A stretch of DNA of 64,000 bases, from positions 992,001 through 1,056,000 of the forward strand of contig MU004190.1 in assembly GCA_010093605.1 (NCBI GenBank). Direction: 5' to 3'. The notes below the pieces were generated by a model, which was not told the origin of the DNA, did no database searches, and worked only from the letters and a program-made list of their open reading frames with translations. The DNA comes from Lophium mytilinum. Taxonomy: Eukaryota; Ascomycota; Dothideomycetes; Mytilinidiales; Mytilinidiaceae. Numbering within the stretch: position 1 is the stretch's first letter; each line of letters opens with the position of its first letter. The translations under genes and the position numbers were made by a program. Positions 56,475 through 64,000 of the stretch are shown here, piece by piece.

Positions 56475-56668
56475 AATATTAGGAAAAGTTAGTATATAGC
56501 CTTTAGAATAGTATAAATAGCCTTACTAATTATTAAGTTAGGTAGTATTAAGATGCGGTAAAAAAATTAAGTTCTCTAGGTAGGATTCTAATATTTCTTA
56601 TATAAACTAAGATATATATAGTAGGGACCCGGCGCTAAGAATTAACTACTATTTTACACCCGATAAAT
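56475..56668 (-). repeat. Right TIR of the Tc1/mariner-type element
   Basis: Reverse complement of the left repeat but mutated throughout: where the left has CACACACA the right has TATATATA. Its outer end is ACACCCGATAAAT. Confidence 0.85.
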
Positions 56669-56703
56669 CGTCCGGTAAGGTGTAACGCTTAGGCCCGAAT
56701 ATT

Positions 56704-57180
56704 ATTTATCGGGTGTAAAATAGTATAGAATCCTTAGTAAAAGTCTCTACTATACTATATATTTTCTAATAATATAAAGTTTTAAATATAAAGTTATTAC
56801 CTTTAAATTTCTATAAAAGCTACCTTATAGACTACTTACTCTATCTTTAAAGTATAGGTATTAAATATAGATAGAAAGAGAAGTTATTTATAGGTAAAGA
56901 TAGGTATAGAATTAGCAGGTAATAGGGGTATAGTAGGGGTGTAATAGGGGTGCAACTTTTATAAATAGTACCTCTTCTTACTATAACTAGAATTTTATAC
57001 TTAGAAATTATTTATAAAAGCTAAAACCTAAGTAAAATACTCTAGTAGCTTATATCTATACTCTATTAGCTTTTAGACTTAATTCCATTAACGAATGCTG
57101 TAGTTGATATTCCTGGGAATAAATTCGGTGTGGCAGAGACTTTTGCCAAGTAATTCCGTGCTGTTTTACACCCGACAAAT
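56704..57180. mobile_element. Short MITE-like relative of the Tc1/mariner-type element
   Basis: A 477-base element starts ATTTATCGGGTGTAAAATAG at 56704 and ends with the inverse (TTTTACACCCGACAAAT) at 57164-57180. TIRs are about 60 bases and share the terminal ~20 bases of the larger neighbour. It has no coding capacity. The left half is RIP-mutated; the last ~110 bases have normal composition. A 35-base spacer separates it from the larger element. Confidence 0.65.
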
Positions 57181-57753
57181 TCTCAGATGTGCCCTCTGCG
57201 TACAACACAGTGCAACCGGCTTTGATTGGATGCAGCCTTATTGATAACATCGTACCAGTATCACCGGACGATGGGATAGAGGCCGTTGTATTGCTACCTA
57301 CGTGCCTACGTGCCTATAAGCATGCCAAAACAGTTAAATCCTTACCTTATTACGGCCTCTCTGTATTAAACCTAGCCCCCCCTACATCGCCGCTGTACCC
57401 TACTGGCTATCCTCCTCGCATAATGCTATCTGACGTTAGAGCTCCTTATAAGGAAGCCGCGCTGGCGCCGCCTAAGGCTAAGGAGCAAGCTGAGGCTAAG
57501 GCTAAGGCTTAGGATGGGCGCTCTCAGGCCGCTATACTGCCTTCCGTGGTGCTGCTGCTGTTCTATAATGCCCTCCTTTAAGCCAGGCGGCCGGCAACTG
57601 GATCTCTGAACAAAAGTCCAAGCCGTTCTAGCTAATTAAAAGATTAGATGATAGGGGTGTGCATCTACTAGAGTTGGGGGGTGTTAATATACGATAGGAG
57701 GGTGTGGAAATACTCGTGCCCCTTTTTTTTGTCGTTGTCTCTCTCTAAGCCTC

Positions 57754-58761
57754 TCACGTCCTCGCCCCGTACCCTCTTAAACTCTCACAATCCAAAGGAT
57801 TGTTTCCCACAAAACTTGGATCCGTTCTAATCCCCCACACGTCCTCCCAAACCTTTTCTCCTTTGAAGGTCTTAAGCCTTGCATTTACTTGCCCATTCAC
57901 TTCAACCGGCTGATAATGACCCGTCGACACACTTGTGTTGAATAACCGCACCATCTCATCGCACCTGCGCCCATTCGCCGAACTCGGCTGGTTCGTGACG
58001 TTCTTCCAGAACCTCATGTGGTATGGACCCGAACCCAGTGGCTTGAACCTTGAGTAGACGTCTGCGCTCATATGCCCGACGACCCGAAGATCGACGCTCC
58101 TTCCAAAAGTTGTCGTGTAATCGCTATCCGGCTCTCTATGATACGCTTCACAGTTTGGCTCAAATACCGCGTCATGAATGTCTGTGCCGAATTCGCGCGC
58201 CTCGGTGATCGCGGGAATTTTCGATGCCGTTATGGTTTTCAAAATTTCCGGTACCCATCTGAAAGAAGTTGAATTGTCTCCTAAAAGGTCGACGAAGGGG
58301 AACTCGATGCTCGCGCTCGAGAAGTCGGGAACGGCGGTTTGAGGGACAGAGCCTGGGTTCAACACGGAGCTGATGTCGTGGTAGTAGCTCGCTTGGAACA
58401 GGCAGGGGTACTTGTCTAATGGGAAGTCTGGGAGCTCGGCTTGGATGGCTGAAGTTAAGATGGTGTATTTGGAGGGTATAATGGAGCGAGCGAGGGAGAG
58501 TGGGATGGGGAGGACGGCGAGAGTGCCATTTATGGTCCCGGTTATTCTTCTATCGAAGTATTGCTTGGCGAGGGGGTTGGGTTGGGATTTGGAATAGGCG
58601 GTGCAACTTTTATTGGATCTAACTGGCCAGAGCGATGGCGGCGGCGGTGGCCCGTAGACGTCTTCCGGCCTGGTAACAGGGAACGGTTGTTCGAGGGGTT
58701 TTGCGAACGAAAAAGATAAGTATAGGAAGAGAGCGAGGAGGAGAATATGCTGGGGAGGCAT
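57754..58761 (-). CDS. Secreted protein of uncertain function (possibly acetoacetate-decarboxylase-like fold)
   Basis: A single uninterrupted frame of 335 residues. It begins with a clear signal peptide (MPPQHILLLALFLYLSFSFA, then KPLEQPF). The mature protein has a Pro-rich start (GPPPPPSLWPV), several Cys and N-glycosylation sites (NKSC, NGTL, NSTS, NVTN, NTSV). The block RITGTINGTLAVLPIPLS followed by IIPSKYTIL resembles fungal proteins annotated with an acetoacetate decarboxylase-like fold, but I see no catalytic Lys context that I trust, so this is a weak suggestion. The stop lies only about 25-33 bases from the end of the outer transposon, so the insertion sits in its 3' region. Composition is normal, with no sign of RIP. 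Confidence 0.75.
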   Translation of the reverse strand: MPPQHILLLALFLYLSFSFAKPLEQPFPVTRPEDVYGPPPPPSLWPVRSNKSCTAYSKSQPNPLAKQYFDRRITGTINGTLAVLPIPLSLARSIIPSKYTILTSAIQAELPDFPLDKYPCLFQASYYHDISSVLNPGSVPQTAVPDFSSASIEFPFVDLLGDNSTSFRWVPEILKTITASKIPAITEAREFGTDIHDAVFEPNCEAYHREPDSDYTTTFGRSVDLRVVGHMSADVYSRFKPLGSGPYHMRFWKNVTNQPSSANGRRCDEMVRLFNTSVSTGHYQPVEVNGQVNARLKTFKGEKVWEDVWGIRTDPSFVGNNPLDCESLRGYGART

Positions 58762-59356
58762 TTTGAAAGAAAGGCTGGAATGCTATGCAAAGAGAGGAAA
58801 TTGACGGCTTCTCAGCTCCTTTTATAAGCAACCCGGATTACAATCAAAATGGCGCTGGTGGTGATCTATGAGGCTGTTTGGGCCTAGGGCTTGCAGCATC
58901 GTGGTTTGACGTTGTAGCACCCACGGGTGCAATGCTTCTCGCGCCACGGCCACTGGATGCCTCCACAGTAACCCCAGGTAAACGTGCGACTAGACCCGTC
59001 TCACGCTGATCCAAGGGAATGAAGTGCACAAGTGACGAAATACCCGGCCAGTGAAATAGATCGATAAGGAAGATAACTCTTGCGCTTCCTGGTGATCGTG
59101 GTATTGCTTGATGGTGATTGGTTGGGCCTACAGATAGAGAAGCGGATCACATTACATACTCCGGAACGATCATTGGGAAGTGCTCGTAGAATCCATGGAA
59201 AGTTTAAATGATAGTTATTGCTTAGGTAAGTGAAGCCTTCTTTTTCCTTCAAGCCAGGTTTTGTGATCCCCATAAAGTCCCCGTCCGAAAATAGCAACAT
59301 TCTCCTTTCAATATACAATCGGTTCTTCACGATCTTAGCAAACTCCATCCTCCACT
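58762..59356. other. Intergenic, promoter of the secreted-protein gene
   Basis: This 595-base region lies upstream of the secreted-protein gene and downstream of the SDR gene. A minus-strand frame at 59001-59348 (115 codons) directly follows the SDR stop but has no recognisable features and is probably non-coding. Confidence 0.4.
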
Positions 59357-60253
59357 TCAGTTCTTAAAATAGTGCCCTTCTCCAATATCTGCAATAAGTC
59401 CAGGCTGCGTCGGCTCCCAACCAAGCGCCTCCCTCGTCTTCTTACTAGAAGTCGGATTGTCCCTCGAAAACGGCATTGCCACGAAACCAAAGTGCGCTGT
59501 GGCTTCTTCCATACTCTTGCTGACGACAGGCACGTTCAACCCCTTGCCAATGGCTTCCGCGATCTCCTTGGTGGAGACCGCCTCGTTGGCCACAGCGTGA
59601 TAGACAGCACCGGCAGTGCCCTTATCTAGAGCTAAGGCGAAGGCTTTGGCAGTGTCGAGCCGATGTGTTGCCGGCCAGCGGTTGGCTCCATCCCCGATAT
59701 AGACGGATATCCCTTTCTCCCGGGCAGTTTTGATGAGCATGTCGATAAATCCGTGGTCGCCTTTTCCGTAGTTCGTGGGTGGAAGGCGCACGACTTCAGC
59801 ACGCACTCCTTTCGGCACGAACGATAGCGCCAGCTGCTCCGCCAATCCGCGCACGGCCACAGGGACAGTGTAGTCGCCGTTGTCGTCTTCGGTAGCTATT
59901 TTTCCGAGGGGAAGCAACAAAGTCCCAGACGTAATGATGAAGGGGCGGTTGGTGCCGGATAGAGCCTCTCCTATAGCCTGAATAGCAACTCTGTCTTTTT
60001 TGTTGATGCCCTCAAAGTCAGAGAAGTTGTGGTCGAAGGCGAGATGGATTGTTGCGTCAGTATTGGAGGCACCCTTCTTTAGGCTCTCTAGATCTTCGAG
60101 CGCTCCACGATGTGCTTCGGCGCCGAGAGCCTTCAGTGCTTCGGCGCCCTTGTCTGAGCGGGTGAGGCCCAGAACTTGGTGGCCCGCGGCAAGGAGCTCT
60201 GGAACCACTGCTGTGCCAATGAAGCCAGTGGCGCCGGTGACGAAAACGCGCAT
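59357..60253 (-). CDS. NAD(P)-dependent epimerase/reductase, extended or atypical SDR
   Basis: An intronless frame of 298 residues. The Rossmann start is MRVFVTGATGFIGTAVVPEL (GxxGxxG), followed by a positively charged LTRSDKG that suggests NADP preference. The central part includes DATIHLAFDHNFSDF, PFIITSGTLLLPLG and the substrate-side VRLPPTNYGKGDHGF. The C-terminal region ends with DNPTSSKKTREALGWEPTQ, a typical finish for NAD-dependent epimerase/dehydratase-like SDRs. The classic YxxxK pair is not evident, which places it among atypical SDRs of the NmrA/yeast YLR-type. The length is complete. The reaction is not predictable from sequence. Confidence 0.85.
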   Translation of the reverse strand: MRVFVTGATGFIGTAVVPELLAAGHQVLGLTRSDKGAEALKALGAEAHRGALEDLESLKKGASNTDATIHLAFDHNFSDFEGINKKDRVAIQAIGEALSGTNRPFIITSGTLLLPLGKIATEDDNGDYTVPVAVRGLAEQLALSFVPKGVRAEVVRLPPTNYGKGDHGFIDMLIKTAREKGISVYIGDGANRWPATHRLDTAKAFALALDKGTAGAVYHAVANEAVSTKEIAEAIGKGLNVPVVSKSMEEATAHFGFVAMPFSRDNPTSSKKTREALGWEPTQPGLIADIGEGHYFKN

Positions 60254-61772
60254 ATTGTTGGATGTGATGGTTTGAGAGTGTAAAGATTGACTCGGAAAAG
60301 GAGGCCGATGTAATTAGACGAAAGACAGATTTGATGAAGTGGAATCGTCCTTTTCGATATTGGAGAGTGCGTGAAGATCTTCAAGAACTATTTATATCAG
60401 ACAACAAAGAGGAACTATGACTTAGTCCACTGGATTCGCACGAAGATATTCGGTCGAGTAGTCGAGATTTATACATTTTCGTCGTGTTGAACCCCTTTGG
60501 TCTGTAGTATCAATCTTTACTCCGTAGAAATCTTAGCACCGGCGAACGGCGCGCTTGGCTGCCGACGATGCATACGAGTGAGAGAAGGAGGCTGGGGTTG
60601 AATCGATTGAAAATACGATGTAGGGCATAGCGCGATGTAGCCCCCGCAGAGTAAGTCCACAAGAAGTTAGCAGTCGGCCAAACTACGATGCCACACCCTC
60701 ATCTGCACATACTCACAGCCTGGAAATACTCCAATAATATGAAACGGCGTTCCAACACGAGCCTTAAATCCGACTAAACTCACTTTAAATATCGTGAATC
60801 CCGAGTGAACAGGCTTTAGGCGCATGAATCACGATTCGAGGTTAGAGCATTACCCGATCCAGAACCGGGTTTCGGACTTAACGGGAGTTGCGAAAGTCGG
60901 CCGATTGATCAATTCGATAGGCAGGTTTGCTTCAATGCATAGACGTTAGAAATACAGTACTATGTCATGGTTGGGCACTCCTTGTATCTGTATGGGGTAT
61001 CCAAATAGGCTTTCAAAGGTCCATGGACGATGTAAACATCAACACAGTGGATGCTAAGCTACCTTTTGATCGATGGCCTATGTTTCATCAGGAGTAGTGT
61101 TCGTGGTAACTGGTTGGCATTGAGAGTATTGGTGGTAAATCCTGCTCTTTAGCAAGGTGGTATATCAAAAGGGGTTTACGGCATCAGGTACGTGAACGAT
61201 TAGGTCATAAGTTTGGGCCCACGGAAATTAGACGTACTCGGGCTTCTCTCTTACTCGCTCATCACTATTGAGAGGAGTGTCCGGCTCGTAGGTGTTCTGT
61301 TAGTCAAAAGGTAGCCTAATTACCACTGCGATAACCTTTACATTGGATCTCAAGCTTGGACCCTATGGGGATACCCCGAGTACTAGTAAGATATAATGCC
61401 TAATCTTTTGTTGACAATAATTGCGTAGCGAACAGGCAATTACTCTGATCAAAATATAGGAGCTTTTGATAAATCCCGTATATCACTTGAGTGTTCTTGA
61501 TTATCTGCTCGACGCTACTGGGGGCACTCGTGCCTCAAGAAAGTGAACGTAGGATGTGAAGTTCCAGACGGTCCTGACGGTGCGAGTTAGTGCACAAACT
61601 CGTGTTTTGTGCCCTGTGCACGCCAAGGCTTTTCACAAACCGCCGACCACCGACGCCATCTGAAGCTCCAGCATCAACACCACGCTCTTTCACCAAGGCC
61701 ACAGTATCGAACATCCCCACCTAACAACCTCACTCTCTCCACCTCTTACTCTACCTTGCCAAGGATTTCAAC
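60254..61772. other. 1.5 kb gene-free region
   Basis: Upstream of both the SDR gene and the Rpn7 gene. Only short frames without coding character. No RNA gene or repeat was recognised; the last ~150 bases are the CT-rich leader of the Rpn7 gene. Confidence 0.5.
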
Positions 61773-63350
61773 ATGGGCGACCCCCAATTTGCCAAGTACC
61801 CCAACCTCCAGCTCTCTCAACACGTCTTCCAGCTCACCAATCCATCGTCGCCGAAGGCCAGCAAGCAAGCTTCGCTCAAATCCCTCCAAGATGCCATCCG
61901 AGAACACAAGATGGCGCCTCTCTACAGGCATCTGGCTCACCCTGTAGAAGGCGTTCTGAATGCAACTGGGGAAGGCACCGCGTCACAGCCCGCTGGCCAC
62001 CGAAGACCCTCCTCAAGCGCCGCTACCTTTCTCGCCACGAAGAACCCTACTCTCGAGGTCAGCCTACCATGGGATGAGAAGCTATACGAGGAGTTGAAGA
62101 CGGAAAATGAGAAGGAACTGGAGGCCATCCAGAAGGAGGAGGACGAGGCGGCAGAGAAGGCTGGTGAAACGGAGGTGCAGACAGCTCGAGGAAAGCGGGC
62201 AGAATGCTATACACGCATCGGAGACAAGGTATGAAGGTCACTTTGGATTTCTATCTGACTAGACGCTGATCGTGTCTCCCTAGGAGAAAGCCATTGCAGC
62301 ATACGAAGCTGTGTTCGAAAAGACCGGCATTCTAGGCACGAAGATCGACATCGTGCTCGCCATAATACGTATCGGGCTTTTCTTCGGGGACAAGATACTT
62401 GTCAAGAAGACGGTAGAACGCGCAGGGACACTAGTGGAGAGCGGTGGTGACTGGGATCGTCGAAATCGCCTCAAGGCATACCAAGGGCTACACCTCCTCA
62501 CCGTTCGATCGCACGCCCAAGCCGCACCGCTTCTGCTCGACAGTCTATCTACCTTCACTAGCTACGAGCTTTGCAACTACTCCGCTCTTGTCATTTACGC
62601 TGTCCTTGCTGGTTCCGTGTCATTGAAGCGAGTCGACTTCAAGTCGAAGGTTGTGGATGCACCGGAGATCAAGGCAATTTTGGGTGATGGGGATGAAAAG
62701 TCATCTGCGCTATCTGGGAAGACGTCTGCAGGTGCAGGCGCTGGCGACGAGGAGATGCAGGACGGGCCTGCTTCTTCTGCAACCCCGCACGCAGCTGTCA
62801 ATCTGACTACCATCGGTCAGTCGCAGGCAGAGCAACAAGATGCTGAGGCGCCTGTTGATTTCACGGGGCTTGCCACGTTGGTTGGTAGTCTCTACAACGG
62901 AAACTACAAAGACTTCTTCGGCGCTCTGGCATCAGTCGAGGATGCGTTTCTCAGCCAAGACCGATATCTGTACGAGCATAAGAGTTGGTTCGTGCGTGAG
63001 ATGCGACTAAGAGGCTATCAACAGCTTCTCCAGAGCTACAGAGTGGTTGGCCTGACCAGCATGGCCAATGACTTCGGAGTGACCATTGATTTTCTGGACA
63101 GGTATGTTTTCGACCTATACCTTTCCTATTCCTTCCGCCCGCTAATGCAGCAACTAGGGACCTTGCCAAGTTCATTGCCGCAGACAGGATACCATGCACC
63201 ATCGATCGTGTCAAGGGTATCATCGAAACCAACAGACCAGACGACAAGAACAAGCAATACTCAGACGTGGTCAAGCAGGGCGATCAGCTCATCACGAAGC
63301 TTCAGAAGTACGGACAGGCGGTCCGATTACGGGGAAGTGAGAGGGGATAG
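61773..63350 (+). CDS. RPN7: 26S proteasome regulatory subunit Rpn7 (PSMD6)
   Basis: Rpn7 is a PCI-domain lid subunit of the 19S regulatory particle. Exons are 61773-62228, 62284-63101 and 63158-63350, giving 488 residues, longer than yeast Rpn7 (429) or human PSMD6 (389). Family blocks include YPNLQLSQHVFQL, TARGKRAECYTRIGDKEKA, KTGILGTKIDIVLAIIRIGL, GDWDRRNRLKAYQGLHLL and the PCI helix-loop LYEHKSWFVREMRLRGYQQ then QSYRVVGLTSMANDFGV. The extra length is mainly an acidic low-complexity insertion at about residues 284-350 (DGDEKSSALSGKTSAGAGAG) splitting the PCI-proximal region. Introns are 55 and 56 bases, GT-AG. The C-terminus ends RLRGSERG. Confidence 0.94.
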
Positions 63351-64000
63351 GCGGGCAATTGGCTACAATAGTAGAGCATGCAGCACAGAGCATACAAGCG
63401 AGCTTGTAAAATGTAGACATAGACCAGCAATGCATCCACGCACTAAGACTCTGATTCGGCAGTGAGGCTCCTCACGGCGCAATGTCGAGATACTTCTAAT
63501 CTGTGTAGTTTGATTAACAGCAAGGTACCACTTTTATACTGTACATGACTCCGTATAAGGTCGGATGTCTCCGCTGTCTAGGTGGGGATTTATACACCAT
63601 CTCACCGTTTGCTTACCGCAACTTTAATCTGAGGTAGGTGCGCAAATCGGACACCGCCATTCTCCTTGTGAGATACATCCATCTCACCAACCCTCCGTTC
63701 CTCCATCATCATGTCCTGATCCCCATACGATCACTCCACCATCATTTTGCGGAGAAGCAGCAGGGTGGGGAGATGGCGCCAGGCGATAAGATAGTCGCGT
63801 CCATGCGCTCATCAACGAGAGCGATGGAGTCATACAAACAAACGGGCCGCCGCCACTTCAATATCAATGCATCACCGAAGCCAGTCTTGACTCTCCACGT
63901 GGGAGTACGAGGTAAATAATATATTCAGCGAATTCCCCCGTCTCTCCCCGAAAACCCCCATCCCACCCTAGAGAAAAGCATTGCGGGGCACGCGTTCCGT
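63351..64000. other. Trailing region
   Basis: Sequence after the Rpn7 stop. A frame at 63638-63919 (93 codons, plus) has a His-rich start and no recognised motif; it may be chance or the start of a gene cut by the window edge. Nothing else is supported. Confidence 0.35.

Larger units (their letters stand above)
50893..56668 (+). mobile_element. RIP-degraded Tc1/mariner-type DNA transposon with long TIRs
   Basis: Inverted repeats of about 195 bases lie at 50893-51086 and 56475-56668, beginning ATTTRTCGGGTGYAAAATAG. Inside, on the plus strand near 51.30-52.20 kb, a decayed fungal IS630/Tc1-mariner transposase is readable. A first catalytic block (LDESIFN...TGWRH) lies near 51.58 kb, IIDNLGIYTNN near 51.84 kb and SNFNSIKLTFIILKA near 51.93 kb, corresponding to the DDE/D triad region. 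Many stops, mostly TAG/TAA from C-to-T and G-to-A changes, interrupt it. The sequence is dominated by TA dinucleotides, the hallmark of RIP. At 5.8 kb it is far longer than ordinary Tc1/mariner elements; the extra 52.2-56.4 kb holds nested repeats and further decayed frames, including a minus-strand one near 54.9-56.4 kb. Confidence 0.75.
50990..57075. other. AT-rich RIP block
   Basis: Between these points the sequence is overwhelmingly A and T with TA, CTA and TAG steps, relieved only by GCGC/GGCGC islands. CpA and TpG are almost absent. There are no open frames of useful length on either strand. Both borders are abrupt. Confidence 0.9.
50595..57729. mobile_element. Outer TIR element with 8-base target duplication (hAT-like), carrying nested elements
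   Basis: Imperfect terminal inverted repeats of about 80-90 bases face each other at 50603-50690 and 57640-57721, both starting GGGCACGAGTATTTCC when read inward. Immediately outside lies the same 8-mer, CTTTTTTT, at 50595-50602 and 57722-57729, fitting an 8-base target duplication as in hAT transposons, although the 8-mer is low in complexity. The element's own sequence at both edges (50.69-50.89 and 57.18-57.64 kb) has normal GC content. An open frame at 57189-57512 (107 codons, ending in an AKAKEQAEAKAKA-like tail) may be a remnant of its gene. I could not find hAT transposase motifs, so the superfamily is inferred from the target duplication only. Confidence 0.6.

Noticed and set aside
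50893-56668. LTR retrotransposon as explanation for the AT-rich block
   Set aside because: The end repeats are inverted, not direct, and a Tc1/mariner-type DDE remnant is readable; no reverse transcriptase or LTR signs were seen.
59001-59348. 115-codon minus-strand frame just after the SDR gene
   Set aside because: No motif and no separate promoter space; likely 3' flank.

Overview
The window is nuclear DNA of a filamentous ascomycete (Pezizomycotina; Dothideomycetes or a close class is my guess). The evidence is many genes with short 45-80 bp introns, fungus-specific families (Zds1, CreC, Slm1-type BAR-PH, ABCG half-transporter, DUF985 cupin) and an AT-saturated transposon block with the signature of repeat-induced point mutation (RIP). 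Exon borders below were read by eye from splice signals and frame continuity; no transcript data were available.

Layout. 1-2.0 kb: unassigned DNA, then a small gene interrupted by an in-frame TGA. 2.5-7.7 kb: Roadblock/LC7 (LAMTOR2-like) gene, two-domain glyoxalase I, and D-3-phosphoglycerate dehydrogenase (serine synthesis). 7.9-9.7 kb: a decayed multi-exon gene of unknown family. 10.4-12.0 kb: mitochondrial hydroxyacid-oxoacid transhydrogenase. 13.7-19.7 kb: Zds1-family gene and the mitochondrial Rho GTPase Gem1/Miro, both on the minus strand. 20.6-26.5 kb: CreC WD-repeat protein and a PY-motif arrestin, both plus strand. 28.7-35.8 kb: GH18 enzyme with a UBA-like tail, Cdk1, an AlkB-like dioxygenase and an Slm1-type protein. 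35.8-39.7 kb: gene-free, with a degenerate repeat field. 39.7-50.2 kb: ABCG transporter, a damaged MoCo-sulfurase-like gene, a duplicated hairpin sequence, a secreted aspartic protease and a DUF985 cupin. 50.6-57.7 kb: nested DNA transposons, AT-rich and RIP-mutated inside. 57.75-64 kb: secreted protein of unknown function, an SDR-type reductase and the proteasome subunit Rpn7.

How genes relate. Most are single-copy housekeeping genes with no operon-like logic. The main functional juxtaposition is CreC (partner of the CreB deubiquitinase) beside an arrestin with PPxY-type motifs (a likely HECT ubiquitin-ligase adaptor); these are opposing arms of ubiquitin control of permeases and carbon repression. 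Three host genes carry apparent lesions (1546, 7881, 44265). Three introns appear to be GC-AG. Several long introns contain open frames that continue from the preceding exon.

The most interesting observations are the TGA-interrupted small gene, the GH18-UBA fusion, the intron-borne open frames in the creC and SLM-type genes, and the nested transposon block, where paired inverted repeats record RIP directly.
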